Shown: positions 36,348 to 46,290, counted from the first letter of the stretch. The stretch is DNA of 64,000 bases from Bacteroides caecigallinarum (GCF_016901995.1 NZ_JACJLE010000004.1:1-64000); one strand, 5' to 3'. Program-made: numbers and translations. Notes: generated from the letters alone by a model not told the origin.

Positions 36348-37514
36348 TTAGAATAATTTATTTGTACCTTCTACTATTTCTCCCATAGACCAAACGGCAC
36401 GTACGTTGAGATCTCTGTCTAAAGCCAGGATATCGGCGTCTTTGCCTCTTTCCAGTGTACCTTTGCGGTCTAATACTCCCATAATTCTGGCCGGTGTTTC
36501 AGAAACCATTCTTATTGTATCTTCTAAAGGTATTTCGGCTTTCTGTACCATAGTCTGTATCAGTCTGTCCATTGTTGCGATACTTCCAGCCAATGCAGAT
36601 CGGTCTGCTAATTTGCATACACCGTCTTCGATTATAACTCTTGGGTCGAAAGCTTCCTGACTGTCGCTGGCTGCGCAGGCAAGAGCATCTGTGATTAATG
36701 CAGTTCTTTCAACACCTTTTATCTTGTGTACCAGGCGGAGAATTGTCGGTGGAACATGGATACCGTCGGCTACAACTTCAACAGTCATATCATCAATCAA
36801 ATATATACTTTCTACGGTACCTTCATACTTGTACTCTCTGCGTTTATGGAATCCAGGCATTGCATTATAGAAGTGTGTTGCATGTGTATATCCGGCCTCA
36901 TAACCTGTCAATATGTCTTCATATTCAGCTTGAGTATGTCCCACAGATGCTAGGATACCTTTAGATGTGATATATTTTGCGAATTGCATTGCTCCAGGCA
37001 GTTCAGGAGCAGCATCCCATCTTTTTATACAATTTGTTTCTTCCAGCAGAGGGATATATTCTTCAGGGTCTGGATTTTTTATGTTTTCAGGCATTTGTCC
37101 TCCTGCCATCTTCATGTTAAAATAATGACCTTCCAAGTGTAATCCGAGGACAGGGCTGTTATGTTCTTGCATTAATTTTTCTGTAGTTGCAGCAGCAGCA
37201 CGTATCATTGGGATTGTTGATGATGACAGAGTAGGGAAGATACTAGTCGTACCATGTTGCATGTGTGCTTTGATTGCAGCTCTAAATGCATCTTCCGATC
37301 CTTCCATAAAATCTCTACCTCCACCACCGTGTACGTGGATTTCTACACCGCCAGGTACTATATACATACCTTTTGCGTCAATTATTTTTGCGCCGACAAT
37401 AGCCAGATCGCAATTAGTAACTTCAAGGATTTTATTGTCACAAATTATTACAGAACCGTCTTTAAGCCATCCTTGTGGCGTTAAAATACGAGCGTTAATT
37501 ATTTGGGTTAACAT
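36348..37514 (-). CDS. nagA: N-acetylglucosamine-6-phosphate deacetylase (copy 2)
   Basis: A 388-residue paralogue of the downstream gene, with the same order of motifs: EIHVHGGGGRDF near residue 58, GLHLEGHYFN near 122, GHTQAEYEDI near 192, THATHFYNAMPGFHKR near 209 and ALITDAL near 273. The motif around the metal-binding Glu reads EGH here but EGP in the other copy and in most family members, so specificity may differ. A CAAATTTA/TAAATTTG -7 box is 42 bases upstream. Confidence 0.9.
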   Translation of the reverse strand: MLTQIINARILTPQGWLKDGSVIICDNKILEVTNCDLAIVGAKIIDAKGMYIVPGGVEIHVHGGGGRDFMEGSEDAFRAAIKAHMQHGTTSIFPTLSSSTIPMIRAAAATTEKLMQEHNSPVLGLHLEGHYFNMKMAGGQMPENIKNPDPEEYIPLLEETNCIKRWDAAPELPGAMQFAKYITSKGILASVGHTQAEYEDILTGYEAGYTHATHFYNAMPGFHKRREYKYEGTVESIYLIDDMTVEVVADGIHVPPTILRLVHKIKGVERTALITDALACAASDSQEAFDPRVIIEDGVCKLADRSALAGSIATMDRLIQTMVQKAEIPLEDTIRMVSETPARIMGVLDRKGTLERGKDADILALDRDLNVRAVWSMGEIVEGTNKLF

Positions 37515-37555
37515 GATAGATAGTGATTAGTTTCTGATATATTTTTTTAATGACG

Positions 37556-37563
37556 CAAATTTA
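37556..37563 (-). promoter_or_regulatory. Candidate -7 box of the nagA pair
   Basis: On the minus strand it reads TAAATTTG, an exact TAnnTTTG match, 42 bases upstream of the upstream nagA start codon. No clear -33 element. Confidence 0.5.
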
Positions 37564-37829
37564 ATCAATAAAAATTAGTTTATACTCATTAACTTGGATT
37601 TTTTTTATTATATATATGATATATTATATGAATGTTTAAAATTTTTAATTGTATAATATTATAAATTCAAGTATTTCAAACTTCTTTAAAGTAAATAATT
37701 GTTCTATTTTACTTTCCTTTGTTTTTTATTTAGTTTGCAATTTTCTTTATTCGATTGTTGTAGATGTATAAACTATATAAAACAATAAAAGCATTGACAA
37801 TCATCAGATTATCAATGCTTTATCCTCAG
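37564..37829. other. AT-rich intergenic stretch between nagA and tRNA-Pro
   Basis: A stretch of more than 260 bases, very AT-rich, without a gene. It holds only the nagA promoter and the tRNA-Pro terminator. Confidence 0.7.
37787..37823 (-). terminator. Terminator of tRNA-Pro
   Basis: AAAGCATTGA (37788-37797) pairs with TCAATGCTTT (37812-37821); on the minus strand a T-rich tract follows. Confidence 0.75.
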
Positions 37830-37904
37830 TCGGGATGACTGGATTCGAACCAGCGACCACACGCCCCCCAGACGCGTACTCTAACCGGGCTGAGCTACAC
37901 CCCG
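37830..37904 (-). tRNA. tRNA-Pro (GGG anticodon)
   Basis: A 75-base tRNA. The acceptor CGGGGTG pairs with CATCCCG, the anticodon loop CTGGGGG gives GGG, and the T-loop is GGTTCGAATCC. CCA is not encoded. Confidence 0.95.
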
Positions 37905-37994
37905 AATTGCGGATGCAAAATTAGTGTTTTTTTTATAAACACCAAATTATATCCTTGGTTTTGCCCATGCCATGGTCTATACTATGTTAATCAA

Positions 37995-39059
37995 TTATCC
38001 CATTGTTTCGGAATAGAAGTCAAGGCTTTCGAAAATTTCTTGTTTTGAAACTATCTGGTTTATTTTTATTTCGCCAACATCGCTCAAAAGTGTGAAGTTT
38101 ACGGAATTGGCAGATTCGTTCTTCTTGTCGTGAGTCATGAGTTCATATAAAGTTTCGTAGTCTTTACATGTGAATCCCAGTTTTCCGTAGTGTTCTTTTA
38201 CAAATGTCACCGTTTGTCGAAGCCTGTCACTAGGAAAACCGACTCTGATGTGCGATAGATATAATTCGCATACCAACCCCCATGCTACTGCATATCCGTG
38301 CAGTGAATGATTTTTTCCACGCAAAGAATAACTTTCAAAAGCATGTCCCACCGTGTGTCCTAAGTTCAAAGACTTGCGAATTCCTTTTTCAAACGGGTCT
38401 TGTTCAACCACGTTCTCTTTTATTCCTACTGATTTTCCTATTAGTGTCTGTAATGATTTATAGTCTATATCTTTTGAAAAATCGAATTGTATGAGTTCTT
38501 TCCAATTGTCATAATTGCTTATAAGACCATGTTTCAACATTTCTGCATATCCTGACATTATGTTCTCATAGTCAAGCGTTTTCAGAAACTCACTGTCAAT
38601 GATTACTTCAGATGCAGGCGCGAAAGCTCCGATTTCGTTCTTCAGACCGTTGAAATTTATTCCTGTTTTTCCACCGACTGCTGCATCTACCATTGATAGA
38701 AGCGTGGTAGGTATATTTATGAATTGTATTCCTCTTTTAAATGTTGCGGCAGCAAAACCACCCAGATCTGTAACCATTCCTCCTCCAAGGTTTATTAATA
38801 GGGAATGTCTTGTGGCTCCTCTTTGGCTTAATTCAGACCATACGTAAGCTAAGGTGTCCAGATTCTTGTTTGTGTCTTCAACTCCTATGGTGATTTCCGA
38901 GGCTTTATGTATGAAATCTATGTTCTTGGTCAAAGGCAGGCAGTGACGTGAAGTATGGTTATCTGTTAATATGAACAGTTTATCGAATTTATGAGAAGAT
39001 ATTACTGTTTTCAGATCTTCTTCCAGCTCTTTGCAAATAATAATTTTTTGTTTGCTCAT
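37995..39059 (-). CDS. aroB: 3-dehydroquinate synthase
   Basis: A 354-residue AroB. The NAD-binding GGGMVTDLGGFAAATFKRG lies near residues 92-110, PTTLLSMVDAAVGGKTGIN near 118, and the metal-binding His of NLGHTVGHAFE near 236. It converts DAHP to 3-dehydroquinate, the second step of the shikimate pathway. It stands alone; a TATTTTTG-type box (CAAAAATA at 39079-39086 on the plus strand) is 20 bases upstream. Confidence 0.94.
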   Translation of the reverse strand: MSKQKIIICKELEEDLKTVISSHKFDKLFILTDNHTSRHCLPLTKNIDFIHKASEITIGVEDTNKNLDTLAYVWSELSQRGATRHSLLINLGGGMVTDLGGFAAATFKRGIQFINIPTTLLSMVDAAVGGKTGINFNGLKNEIGAFAPASEVIIDSEFLKTLDYENIMSGYAEMLKHGLISNYDNWKELIQFDFSKDIDYKSLQTLIGKSVGIKENVVEQDPFEKGIRKSLNLGHTVGHAFESYSLRGKNHSLHGYAVAWGLVCELYLSHIRVGFPSDRLRQTVTFVKEHYGKLGFTCKDYETLYELMTHDKKNESANSVNFTLLSDVGEIKINQIVSKQEIFESLDFYSETMG

Positions 39060-39156
39060 GATTTTACATATTTGACGGCAAAAATAGAAAAAAAGTTAGA
39101 AAATCACTTTATAACGTTTACAAATAATTATTTTTGTACCACTAATTAAAAACTAA

Positions 39157-39582
39157 ATGATAAGAGTTATGAAAGGACTTTTTCCAACTTGTTTTCGTGT
39201 GGCGGGATACACACTTCTTATATTGTCTGTATTTGTTCCAATGCTTATGTATATGTTTGGAATGATAACATCAGATGCAGGTTTTATATATTCTAAACTT
39301 GCAGCAAAAGCAGTCATATGGATTTCATTGTTTTTCATATTTTTTGCGAAGACTGTCGATGAGGATGAGATGACATCGTCTTTGCGTGCAAAAGCTGCAA
39401 AATTTGCTTTGTTTCTGTGGGGAATATACTATCTGATAGCGTTAGGAATGGCTGCTGCAGATTTGAATTATCAAAGTGCCGATAATTCTGTAGGTATATA
39501 TTATATGGTAATGAATGTTATATGCTTTGAGTTTTTGGTGCAAAAACGTAAAATAGAGAAAAAATTTGGTAGGAAAAATTAA
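39157..39582 (+). CDS. Four-helix membrane protein of unknown function
   Basis: A 141-residue protein with four hydrophobic segments (about residues 12-32, 45-68, 84-100 and 108-126) and a basic C-terminus. The ATG at 39169 is an equally good start. No family recognised. It precedes the large outer-membrane protein gene by 94 bases on the same strand, so they might be linked. Confidence 0.65.
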   Translation: MIRVMKGLFPTCFRVAGYTLLILSVFVPMLMYMFGMITSDAGFIYSKLAAKAVIWISLFFIFFAKTVDEDEMTSSLRAKAAKFALFLWGIYYLIALGMAAADLNYQSADNSVGIYYMVMNVICFEFLVQKRKIEKKFGRKN

Positions 39583-39676
39583 AATGACGTTTACTGGATT
39601 AAACCTTTTCTTAGTTTCTCTATCAAAAGCGTATTGAATATAATTTGTTAAAATATGGAATGATAGTTTTGGGACT

Positions 39677-42553
39677 ATGAAAAGTTGGGTTTTGTGTTTT
39701 TTGTTGGGGGCTTTCACCCCTTCGTTAATCTTCTCACAAGGAAGGACTCCTCGGGGTACTGTTTCCGGAACAGTAGTAGATGCTGATGATAAGATGCCGG
39801 TAATGCAGGCTACGGTGCAAGTGTTGTCACCAAAGGACAGTACTATGATAATCGGTAATATTACAGATCTGGACGGTAAATTTTCGCTAAATGCAAAGTT
39901 AGGAAAGTATTTGCTGAAAGTGTCCTTTGTGGGATATAAGCCGGTTTTTAAAGATTTCGAAATAACCAGACAAAAGCCGAAGGCTTCGGTTGGAAATATA
40001 GAACTTTCTTCTGATGCTATTATGCTTGAGGAAGCTGTGATAGTTGCACAGGCTCCCGAAGTAACTGCAGTGGCGGATACTTTGGTGTATAATTCTTCTG
40101 CATACAGAGTGCCGGAGGGATCAGCACTGGAGGAACTGGTTAAGAAACTTCCTGGAGCAGAGATAGATGATGACGGAAAAATAACCATTAACGGAAAAGA
40201 AATAAGCAAAATTATGATTGACGGTAAGGAGTTCTTTGCCGACGATCCTAATATTGCCCTGAAGAATTTGCCGGTAAACATTATTGATAAACTCCGTGCG
40301 TACGATAAGCAGTCGGATATGGCAAAGGCTACAGGTATTCAGGATGGAGAAGAAGAAACAGTACTTGACCTTACTGTAAAGCCGGGTATGAACAAAGGTT
40401 GGTTTGGTAATGCCGATGTTGCTGGTGGTACTCAGGATAGGTATAGTGCAAAAGTCCTTTTAAACCGTTTTTATGGTGGAAATCAGTTTACTGTCATCGG
40501 TTCGTCAAACAATGTAAATGACAACGGCTTTCCCGGCGGTGGGGGAGGTGGCGGTTGGAGACGTCAGAATGGTTTGAACACCATTCATATGGCAGGTTTC
40601 AACTTCGCTACAGAAACAGAGAAGTGGCATAATAACGGAAGTGTAAACTTTAATCTGAAAAATTCGGATATAAGAAGTAAAAGTGCTTCTGAAACATTTG
40701 TGTCCAGTTCTTCAAGCTCTTTTACAAATGCGATGAATATCCAAGATAATAAGAATCTTAATCTTACGGCTGATTTTAGGATTGAATGGAATCCTGACAC
40801 TATGACTATGGTGCTTTTCCGTCCAAGATTTCAGTTGGGAGATACTGACAACGGAACTGACTCCAAGACATATACCTTTAATCAGGATCCGGTGTTCTCT
40901 ACAGACGAACTTATCAATGCTGATGATTTGACAGAACTTGTTCCTGAAGAGAACATCATCAACACCATTATACGTAACAGTCTGTCGCGTTCAAATTCGC
41001 TTACTCATGGAGCCTCATTGATGTATAACAGACGTCTTGGTAAAGCTGGAAGAAATATAACATTGAGAGGATACTATAATGTAACAAACAGTACATCAGA
41101 GCAATTCTCTACATCTGAAACCAATTATTTCCAGAAGACACCGGAAGAGCAACTGGAAATATTGAACCGTTATATATCTACACCGACAAAAAGTTACAGC
41201 TACAGTGCCCGTGTTTCATATAGCGAACCTATACTCAAGAATATGTTCTTGCAGTTCAGCTATAATTTCCAGTATAAGAGAAACACCTCGGATAATTCCA
41301 CTTATGATATGCCCGAAGGATGGACAGTACCTCAAGGCATAGCAGGAGATATAAATGGTACTTATAATGATGATTTAAGTAAAAGTGCAGCATATGACTA
41401 TTATAATCATCAGGTTGATGTGTCTTATAAATGGATAACCCAAAAGTCTCAGTTTAACTTGGGTGTCTCATTACAGCCACAGAACACAAAACTTGATTAT
41501 AAGAAAGGTGATTTGGATACTGTAAGTGTGCGTAAGGTGTTTAACTTCACTCCTACATTGGACTTCAGATATAAGTTTTCGAAAACAAGTCAGCTCAGGG
41601 TTGACTATAGAGGACGTAGTTCACAGCCAAGCATGACAGATCTGTTACCTATTGAGGACAATACGGATCCGCTTAATGTAAAACAGGGAAATCCTAATCT
41701 GAAGCCTTCCTTTACAAATACATTGCGTGTTCATTATAATACGTTCAATGTTGATACTCAGAGAGGTTGTATGACATTCTTTACATACAACAATACACTT
41801 AACAGTATCAGTAACCGCCGAACTTATGATGAAAATACCGGAGGATATACTACCAGACCTGAAAATATTAACGGAAACTGGAATATATTCGGTATGGTAG
41901 GTGGTAACATTGCCTTGAAGAACAAGAAATATACAATTAACACGTTTACTAATACCAGATATAGTAATATGGTTAGTTATATCAGCAGTAAGGAGGTTAC
42001 CACAAATTCAGATAAGAATATAACCAAGCAGTTAAGCCTTGGCGAGCGCTTGAGAGGTACATACAGATCAGACTGGTGGGAAGTTTCATTGAATGGATCT
42101 ATCAATTATACTCATTCAAGAAACAGCTATCAGGAGTCCAGCAATATGGACACTTACCAGTTCTCTTACGGTGCAAGTACAAATATCAATCTTCCGTGGA
42201 ATATGTCCATCTCTACTGATTTGTCACAGAATTCCAGACGTGGTTACACGGATGCTTCCATGAATCGTGACGAACTTTTATGGAATGCACAGATTTCACA
42301 GAATTTCCTCAAGGGAAATGCAGCAACAGTAAGTGTACAGTTCTACGATATATTACGCAATCAGAGCAATATAAGTCGTGTAATTTCGGCTGCCATGCGT
42401 TCTGATACAGAGTATAATGCCATCTACAGTTATTGTATGGTTCATTTTATATATCGTCTTAATTTATTTGGTGGAAAACAGGGTGGACGTCCTATGGGCG
42501 GCCCGGGATTCGGACCTCCGGGACATGGACCTGGATTTGGTCACAGGAGATAA
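39677..42553 (+). CDS. TonB-dependent receptor-like outer membrane beta-barrel protein
   Basis: A 958-residue outer-membrane protein. It has a signal peptide, a carboxypeptidase-regulatory-like domain at about residues 30-110 (GTVSGTVVDADDKMPV), a plug domain near 120-225, and a C-terminal beta-barrel in the Bacteroidetes OMP_b-brl style. No SusD-like partner is adjacent, so the role is not glycan uptake by that route. Two glycine-rich spots stand out: a run near residue 288 and a Gly/Pro/His/Phe-rich tail at the very end (GGPGFGPPGHGPGFGHRR). Confidence 0.85.
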   Translation: MKSWVLCFLLGAFTPSLIFSQGRTPRGTVSGTVVDADDKMPVMQATVQVLSPKDSTMIIGNITDLDGKFSLNAKLGKYLLKVSFVGYKPVFKDFEITRQKPKASVGNIELSSDAIMLEEAVIVAQAPEVTAVADTLVYNSSAYRVPEGSALEELVKKLPGAEIDDDGKITINGKEISKIMIDGKEFFADDPNIALKNLPVNIIDKLRAYDKQSDMAKATGIQDGEEETVLDLTVKPGMNKGWFGNADVAGGTQDRYSAKVLLNRFYGGNQFTVIGSSNNVNDNGFPGGGGGGGWRRQNGLNTIHMAGFNFATETEKWHNNGSVNFNLKNSDIRSKSASETFVSSSSSSFTNAMNIQDNKNLNLTADFRIEWNPDTMTMVLFRPRFQLGDTDNGTDSKTYTFNQDPVFSTDELINADDLTELVPEENIINTIIRNSLSRSNSLTHGASLMYNRRLGKAGRNITLRGYYNVTNSTSEQFSTSETNYFQKTPEEQLEILNRYISTPTKSYSYSARVSYSEPILKNMFLQFSYNFQYKRNTSDNSTYDMPEGWTVPQGIAGDINGTYNDDLSKSAAYDYYNHQVDVSYKWITQKSQFNLGVSLQPQNTKLDYKKGDLDTVSVRKVFNFTPTLDFRYKFSKTSQLRVDYRGRSSQPSMTDLLPIEDNTDPLNVKQGNPNLKPSFTNTLRVHYNTFNVDTQRGCMTFFTYNNTLNSISNRRTYDENTGGYTTRPENINGNWNIFGMVGGNIALKNKKYTINTFTNTRYSNMVSYISSKEVTTNSDKNITKQLSLGERLRGTYRSDWWEVSLNGSINYTHSRNSYQESSNMDTYQFSYGASTNINLPWNMSISTDLSQNSRRGYTDASMNRDELLWNAQISQNFLKGNAATVSVQFYDILRNQSNISRVISAAMRSDTEYNAIYSYCMVHFIYRLNLFGGKQGGRPMGGPGFGPPGHGPGFGHRR

Positions 42554-42566
42554 TGATAACGTTAGA

Positions 42567-42606
42567 AAAACGCATGAAGTCAGAAATGATTTCATGCGTT
42601 TTTTTA
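42567..42606 (+). terminator. Terminator of the outer-membrane protein gene
   Basis: AACGCATGAA (42569-42578) pairs with TTCATGCGTT (42591-42600), with A residues before and T residues after; it lies 13 bases past the stop. Confidence 0.85.
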
Positions 42607-42682
42607 TAATATAAAGGCTGAAAAGTAATATGTTTTTCATGAAAAACATGTATTTTTGTTTTTGACCTGAAATGGAACTATT

Positions 42683-44119
42683 ATGAATGATGTTTTCTTC
42701 TCGCTGTTTTATTTTACTTATATCCTGGTTGTTTTTTCAACTGTGGTATTTGTTGTACTTGATAATAGAAACCCGGTTAAGGCAATGGCTTGGATACTGG
42801 TTCTGTTTTTCCTTCCATTGGTAGGACTTGTACTATATTTCTTTTTGGGGAGAAGTAATAGAAAGGAAAGGCTGATAAGTAAAAAAGGATATTCCAGGCT
42901 TATAAAAAGGCCTATGGCTGAATATCAGGCACAGGAAACATTAAATATCAGTACAGGAAAATACAGGATAATATCATTCTTTAAAAATGTCAACAAAGCT
43001 TTGCCTTTTGATGGAAATGAGGTTGAGATATACACAGACGGTTTTTCCATGTTTCTTTCATTATTGAGGTCTGTTTATAATGCAAAGCATCATATTCATA
43101 TTGAGTTCTACATAATAGAAAATGATCCCGTTGGCCGTATGCTGAGAGATGCTCTGATAGACAAGTCGAGACAAGGGGTAAAGGTTAGATTGCTTTATGA
43201 CGATGTAGGATGTTGGAAGGTTGATAACGGATTTTATGAACAGATGTTGTGCGAAGGCATAGAGGTGCAAGGTTTTCTGAAAGTGAGATATCCTATTTTT
43301 ACCTCAAAGGTCAATTATAGAAATCATAGGAAGATTGTTGTTATTGATGGTAAAGTGGGTTATGTCGGAGGTATGAATATAGCCTATAGATATTTGTATG
43401 GATTTGATTGGGGAAGATGGAGAGATACTCATGTAAGGATTAAAGGAAAAGCTGTATATGGATTGCAGACAAGTTTCCTGACAGACTGGTTTACTGTGGA
43501 AAGATCTCTGATTACCGCTCCTGAATATTTTCCTAAAATGTCGGAACAACCTGAAAATGATAGGAAGTCCAATTCATTGGTTCAGATAGTAACTTCTGAT
43601 CCGGTAGGTGAATGGAGGGATATCATGCAAGGTTATGTTATGGCAATAAATAATGCCAGAAGCTATATATATATACAGACTCCATATTTACTTCCTACCG
43701 AGCCTGTGCTTACAGCTTTACAGACAGCAGCTTTGGCTGGTGTAGATGTAAGGGTCATGATTCCTAAGAGAGGCGATTCGTGGCTTATACATAAAGGAAC
43801 TATGTCATATATTGACGATATGCTCGAGGCCGGGGTGAAGGTTTATCTGTATAAGGCAGGATTTTTACATTCCAAACTCATGGTCAGTGACGATGAGATA
43901 TCCACTGTTGGCTCAACAAATATGGATTTCAGGAGTTTTGAACATAATTTTGAAGCCAATGCCTTCTTTTATGACAAAGAAACGGCATTGGCTCTGAAAA
44001 ATATATTTTATAATGATATAAAATCAAGTATGTTGCTGACACAAAAGATATGGAATTCCCGTTCAGGAAAGAATAAGATTTCCGAGTCTGTCATGAGACT
44101 GTTGTCTCCTCTTCTGTAA
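42683..44119 (+). CDS. cls: Cardiolipin synthase
   Basis: A 478-residue phospholipase-D-type cardiolipin synthase. Two N-terminal membrane segments (residues 3-57) anchor it. The two HKD motifs are complete: HRKIVVIDGKVGYVGGMN near residue 214 and HSKLMVSDDEISTVGSTN near 396. It joins two phosphatidylglycerol molecules into cardiolipin. Its 3' end overlaps the convergent rsmD gene by 29 bases. Confidence 0.93.
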   Translation: MNDVFFSLFYFTYILVVFSTVVFVVLDNRNPVKAMAWILVLFFLPLVGLVLYFFLGRSNRKERLISKKGYSRLIKRPMAEYQAQETLNISTGKYRIISFFKNVNKALPFDGNEVEIYTDGFSMFLSLLRSVYNAKHHIHIEFYIIENDPVGRMLRDALIDKSRQGVKVRLLYDDVGCWKVDNGFYEQMLCEGIEVQGFLKVRYPIFTSKVNYRNHRKIVVIDGKVGYVGGMNIAYRYLYGFDWGRWRDTHVRIKGKAVYGLQTSFLTDWFTVERSLITAPEYFPKMSEQPENDRKSNSLVQIVTSDPVGEWRDIMQGYVMAINNARSYIYIQTPYLLPTEPVLTALQTAALAGVDVRVMIPKRGDSWLIHKGTMSYIDDMLEAGVKVYLYKAGFLHSKLMVSDDEISTVGSTNMDFRSFEHNFEANAFFYDKETALALKNIFYNDIKSSMLLTQKIWNSRSGKNKISESVMRLLSPLL

Positions 44120-44690
44120 TGTCATTATTTTCGTCGTTTGCTTCCGCATCAGACGGATATCCGAAAAATGAGAAGTTGACACTTCCATAGTATCTGTGTT
44201 CTATGAAGTATGGGTGTGATTCAAAGCTCAAGTCTTTTCCATGTTCAAGAACGAACAGCCCTCCTTCTTTCAGTAATCCGTATTTGAAAATCAAATCAGG
44301 TATTTCCGACAGCCTTTCAAGTGCATAAGGTGGGTCGGCAAAAATAAAATCAAACTTCTCCTGACATCTTTCTATATACTTGAAAACGTCAGCCTTTAAC
44401 ATGAAACATTTGTCTGTCTTCACTTCTTTCATTATCTTGCTGATGAATGACAGATGTTGGGCGTCCTTTTCTACAGAAATAACTCTGTCGCATCCTCTCG
44501 ACAGAAGTTCTATGCTTATGCTTCCTGTTCCGGCAAACAAATCAAGCGCTGAAACGCCATCTTCAAAATCAATATAGTTGTTCAGTACATTGAACAGATT
44601 TTCTTTTGCAAAATCCGTTGTAGGGCGTGCCTTGAATGTATGAGGAACATCAAATCTTCTTCTTTTATATATACCGCTTATTACTCGCAT
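44091..44690 (-). CDS. rsmD: 16S rRNA (guanine(966)-N2)-methyltransferase
   Basis: A 199-residue RsmD. Motif I is LDLFAGTGSISIELLSRGC near residue 50, and the catalytic block is DFIFADPPYAL near 114. The N-terminal RVISGIYKRRRFDVP and PTTDFAKENLFNVL are typical of the family. It methylates G966 of 16S rRNA. It starts 10 bases inside the end of the DUF3822 gene, an arrangement seen in other Bacteroidetes. Confidence 0.93.
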   Translation of the reverse strand: MRVISGIYKRRRFDVPHTFKARPTTDFAKENLFNVLNNYIDFEDGVSALDLFAGTGSISIELLSRGCDRVISVEKDAQHLSFISKIMKEVKTDKCFMLKADVFKYIERCQEKFDFIFADPPYALERLSEIPDLIFKYGLLKEGGLFVLEHGKDLSFESHPYFIEHRYYGSVNFSFFGYPSDAEANDENNDITEEETTVS

Positions 44691-45499
44691 AATATTAGTG
44701 ATTGAACGTCGAACGGGATATTCTCTATTTCACTTATTGATGAATTATTGAATTCCGCTTGTGGGTTAATACTGTAAATGTGGCTTATATACTTTTTAAG
44801 CTCCGGGATAATGATTTTTTTTATATCGGATAGTCCTGTTAAATACAACTCGTCTCTTTCCTGATCAAATCCGGCCTGTTGCCATATGTTGAGTATAAAG
44901 TAATTGATGTCATTTGTTGATGTGCTTGAATACGTATTTACAAGCATAAGTCTGCCTTTATCCAGTGCTACTACATCAATACTGTTGTGGTGAATATTGG
45001 TGTATAGTTTCTTGCTGTTACCAAGTTGGCTTTTTATAGTCAGATATTCAATCTGTGGACTTATTGAAGAAAAGAATCTTGCATCAGGAAAATGTTCGGA
45101 CAAGAACACGTGCGTAAGTTTGTCCAGTGAAAATATAACAACAGAGCTGCTGTTACTTAATATATTGCACAATATGATTTCATTCTTCTTTTCCCTTACG
45201 TTATGATAGAAAATATTTTCCATGGAGTCATCCTCAAAAAATTCCAAAGGTACTATCGTATAGCGTGGTGAGTGTATCAGAATGTTGGTTTGTTTGAATG
45301 TGTATTTCAGCTCTTCTGTGGCTGCAAGGAAAGCTTTTACGTTTGCGGCCATCGAACGCTGTGTGTTTACAGGAAATGCGCGATAATAGAAGTCATTCCC
45401 GTTTATAGGGTTATAGATAGAAAAAGAAAATCCATCCGTACTGAGACGGATGGATAATGTATATTGTTCTGATTTGTTAAAATCTAAAGTTTCTGTCAT
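44681..45499 (-). CDS. DUF3822 family protein
   Basis: A 272-residue protein from the ATG at 45499; a longer in-frame start at 45553 would overlap the next gene by 43 bases. It has a divided actin-like ATPase feel (KLYTNIHHNSIDVVALDKGRLML near 180) and matches the Bacteroidetes DUF3822 family that travels with rsmD. Function unknown. The gene overlaps rsmD by 10 bases. Confidence 0.8.
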   Translation of the reverse strand: MTETLDFNKSEQYTLSIRLSTDGFSFSIYNPINGNDFYYRAFPVNTQRSMAANVKAFLAATEELKYTFKQTNILIHSPRYTIVPLEFFEDDSMENIFYHNVREKKNEIILCNILSNSSSVVIFSLDKLTHVFLSEHFPDARFFSSISPQIEYLTIKSQLGNSKKLYTNIHHNSIDVVALDKGRLMLVNTYSSTSTNDINYFILNIWQQAGFDQERDELYLTGLSDIKKIIIPELKKYISHIYSINPQAEFNNSSISEIENIPFDVQSLILCE

Positions 45500-45509
45500 G
45501 TATAAATGA

Positions 45510-46196
45510 TTATTCCCAGTTTCCGGCATTGTTGTTTGGCTGTTCGATATCACCTACTCTCAAACCGCAATATTTGCCAAGTTTAGACTGCATATCTTTA
45601 AGGTTTGCAAGTTCCTGTCTGTTGATACCGTCCAAATATACATCGTATGCAACCTGTGCCTGGAACAAGTTAAGAGGAGCACCAGATTTCATAGTGTCTT
45701 TACGTACTGCCATTTCGAATTTAGCACCGTTACCGTAAGGAACATAGCAAAGTGAATCAGGGTTAAATCCTTTTGAGAAGATAGTGTCAAGTACAGCTAC
45801 CCACATAGTATCACGACGGAAGTTCTGAAGTCCTTCTTTTTCTACTTCTTTATAGTTACCAGTTTTCTTAGCCTTGTTGATGATAGCCATAGCTTTCTTT
45901 TCAGTCATACCGGCTTCAAGCTGAGCGTCAGTCAGAGATCCAACTTTAAGGATGAATGGAAGTTTTGCTGTTTTTACGAAGTCTATCAAAGAGTCGAAGT
46001 CAGCTGTGTAAGCACCCTGGTGCATACCGCGGTATTCCTGCTGTGCTTTACGGATGTCGATAAGACGAGCAATGATAGCTTTTTCTCTAATTCCTCTTTC
46101 TTTGTCAAAATTTATTGGACCCATTACACTGCCATAGCAGATGTAAACCAAACCTACAACGCAGGCTGCTAAAACAAGATTAATAACTGTTTTCAT
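45510..46196 (-). CDS. Membrane-anchored protein of unknown function
   Basis: A 228-residue protein with one N-terminal membrane segment (residues 4-24) and a soluble remainder that is charged and rich in Lys/Asp. It begins MKTVINLVLAACVVGLVYIC. No family recognised. It lies 10 bases before the DUF3822 gene, probably the first gene of the DUF3822-rsmD operon, with a TATTTTTG box (CAAAAATA at 46231-46238 on the plus strand) 34 bases upstream. Confidence 0.65.
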   Translation of the reverse strand: MKTVINLVLAACVVGLVYICYGSVMGPINFDKERGIREKAIIARLIDIRKAQQEYRGMHQGAYTADFDSLIDFVKTAKLPFILKVGSLTDAQLEAGMTEKKAMAIINKAKKTGNYKEVEKEGLQNFRRDTMWVAVLDTIFSKGFNPDSLCYVPYGNGAKFEMAVRKDTMKSGAPLNLFQAQVAYDVYLDGINRQELANLKDMQSKLGKYCGLRVGDIEQPNNNAGNWE

Positions 46197-46230
46197 GATA
46201 ATATTATTTTTTTAGTTTATATTCGTAGCG

Positions 46231-46238
46231 CAAAAATA
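46231..46238 (-). promoter_or_regulatory. Candidate -7 box of the 228-residue gene and DUF3822-rsmD
   Basis: On the minus strand it reads TATTTTTG, matching TAnnTTTG, 34 bases before the start codon at 46196. No strong -33. Confidence 0.5.
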
Positions 46239-46290
46239 AGATAAATAACTTGAACAACGTAAATATTACTCAATCTTTTTATTTACTTTT

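Noticed and set aside
39442-40281. A 279-residue minus-strand frame
   Set aside because: It overlaps two real plus-strand genes and has no recognizable domain.
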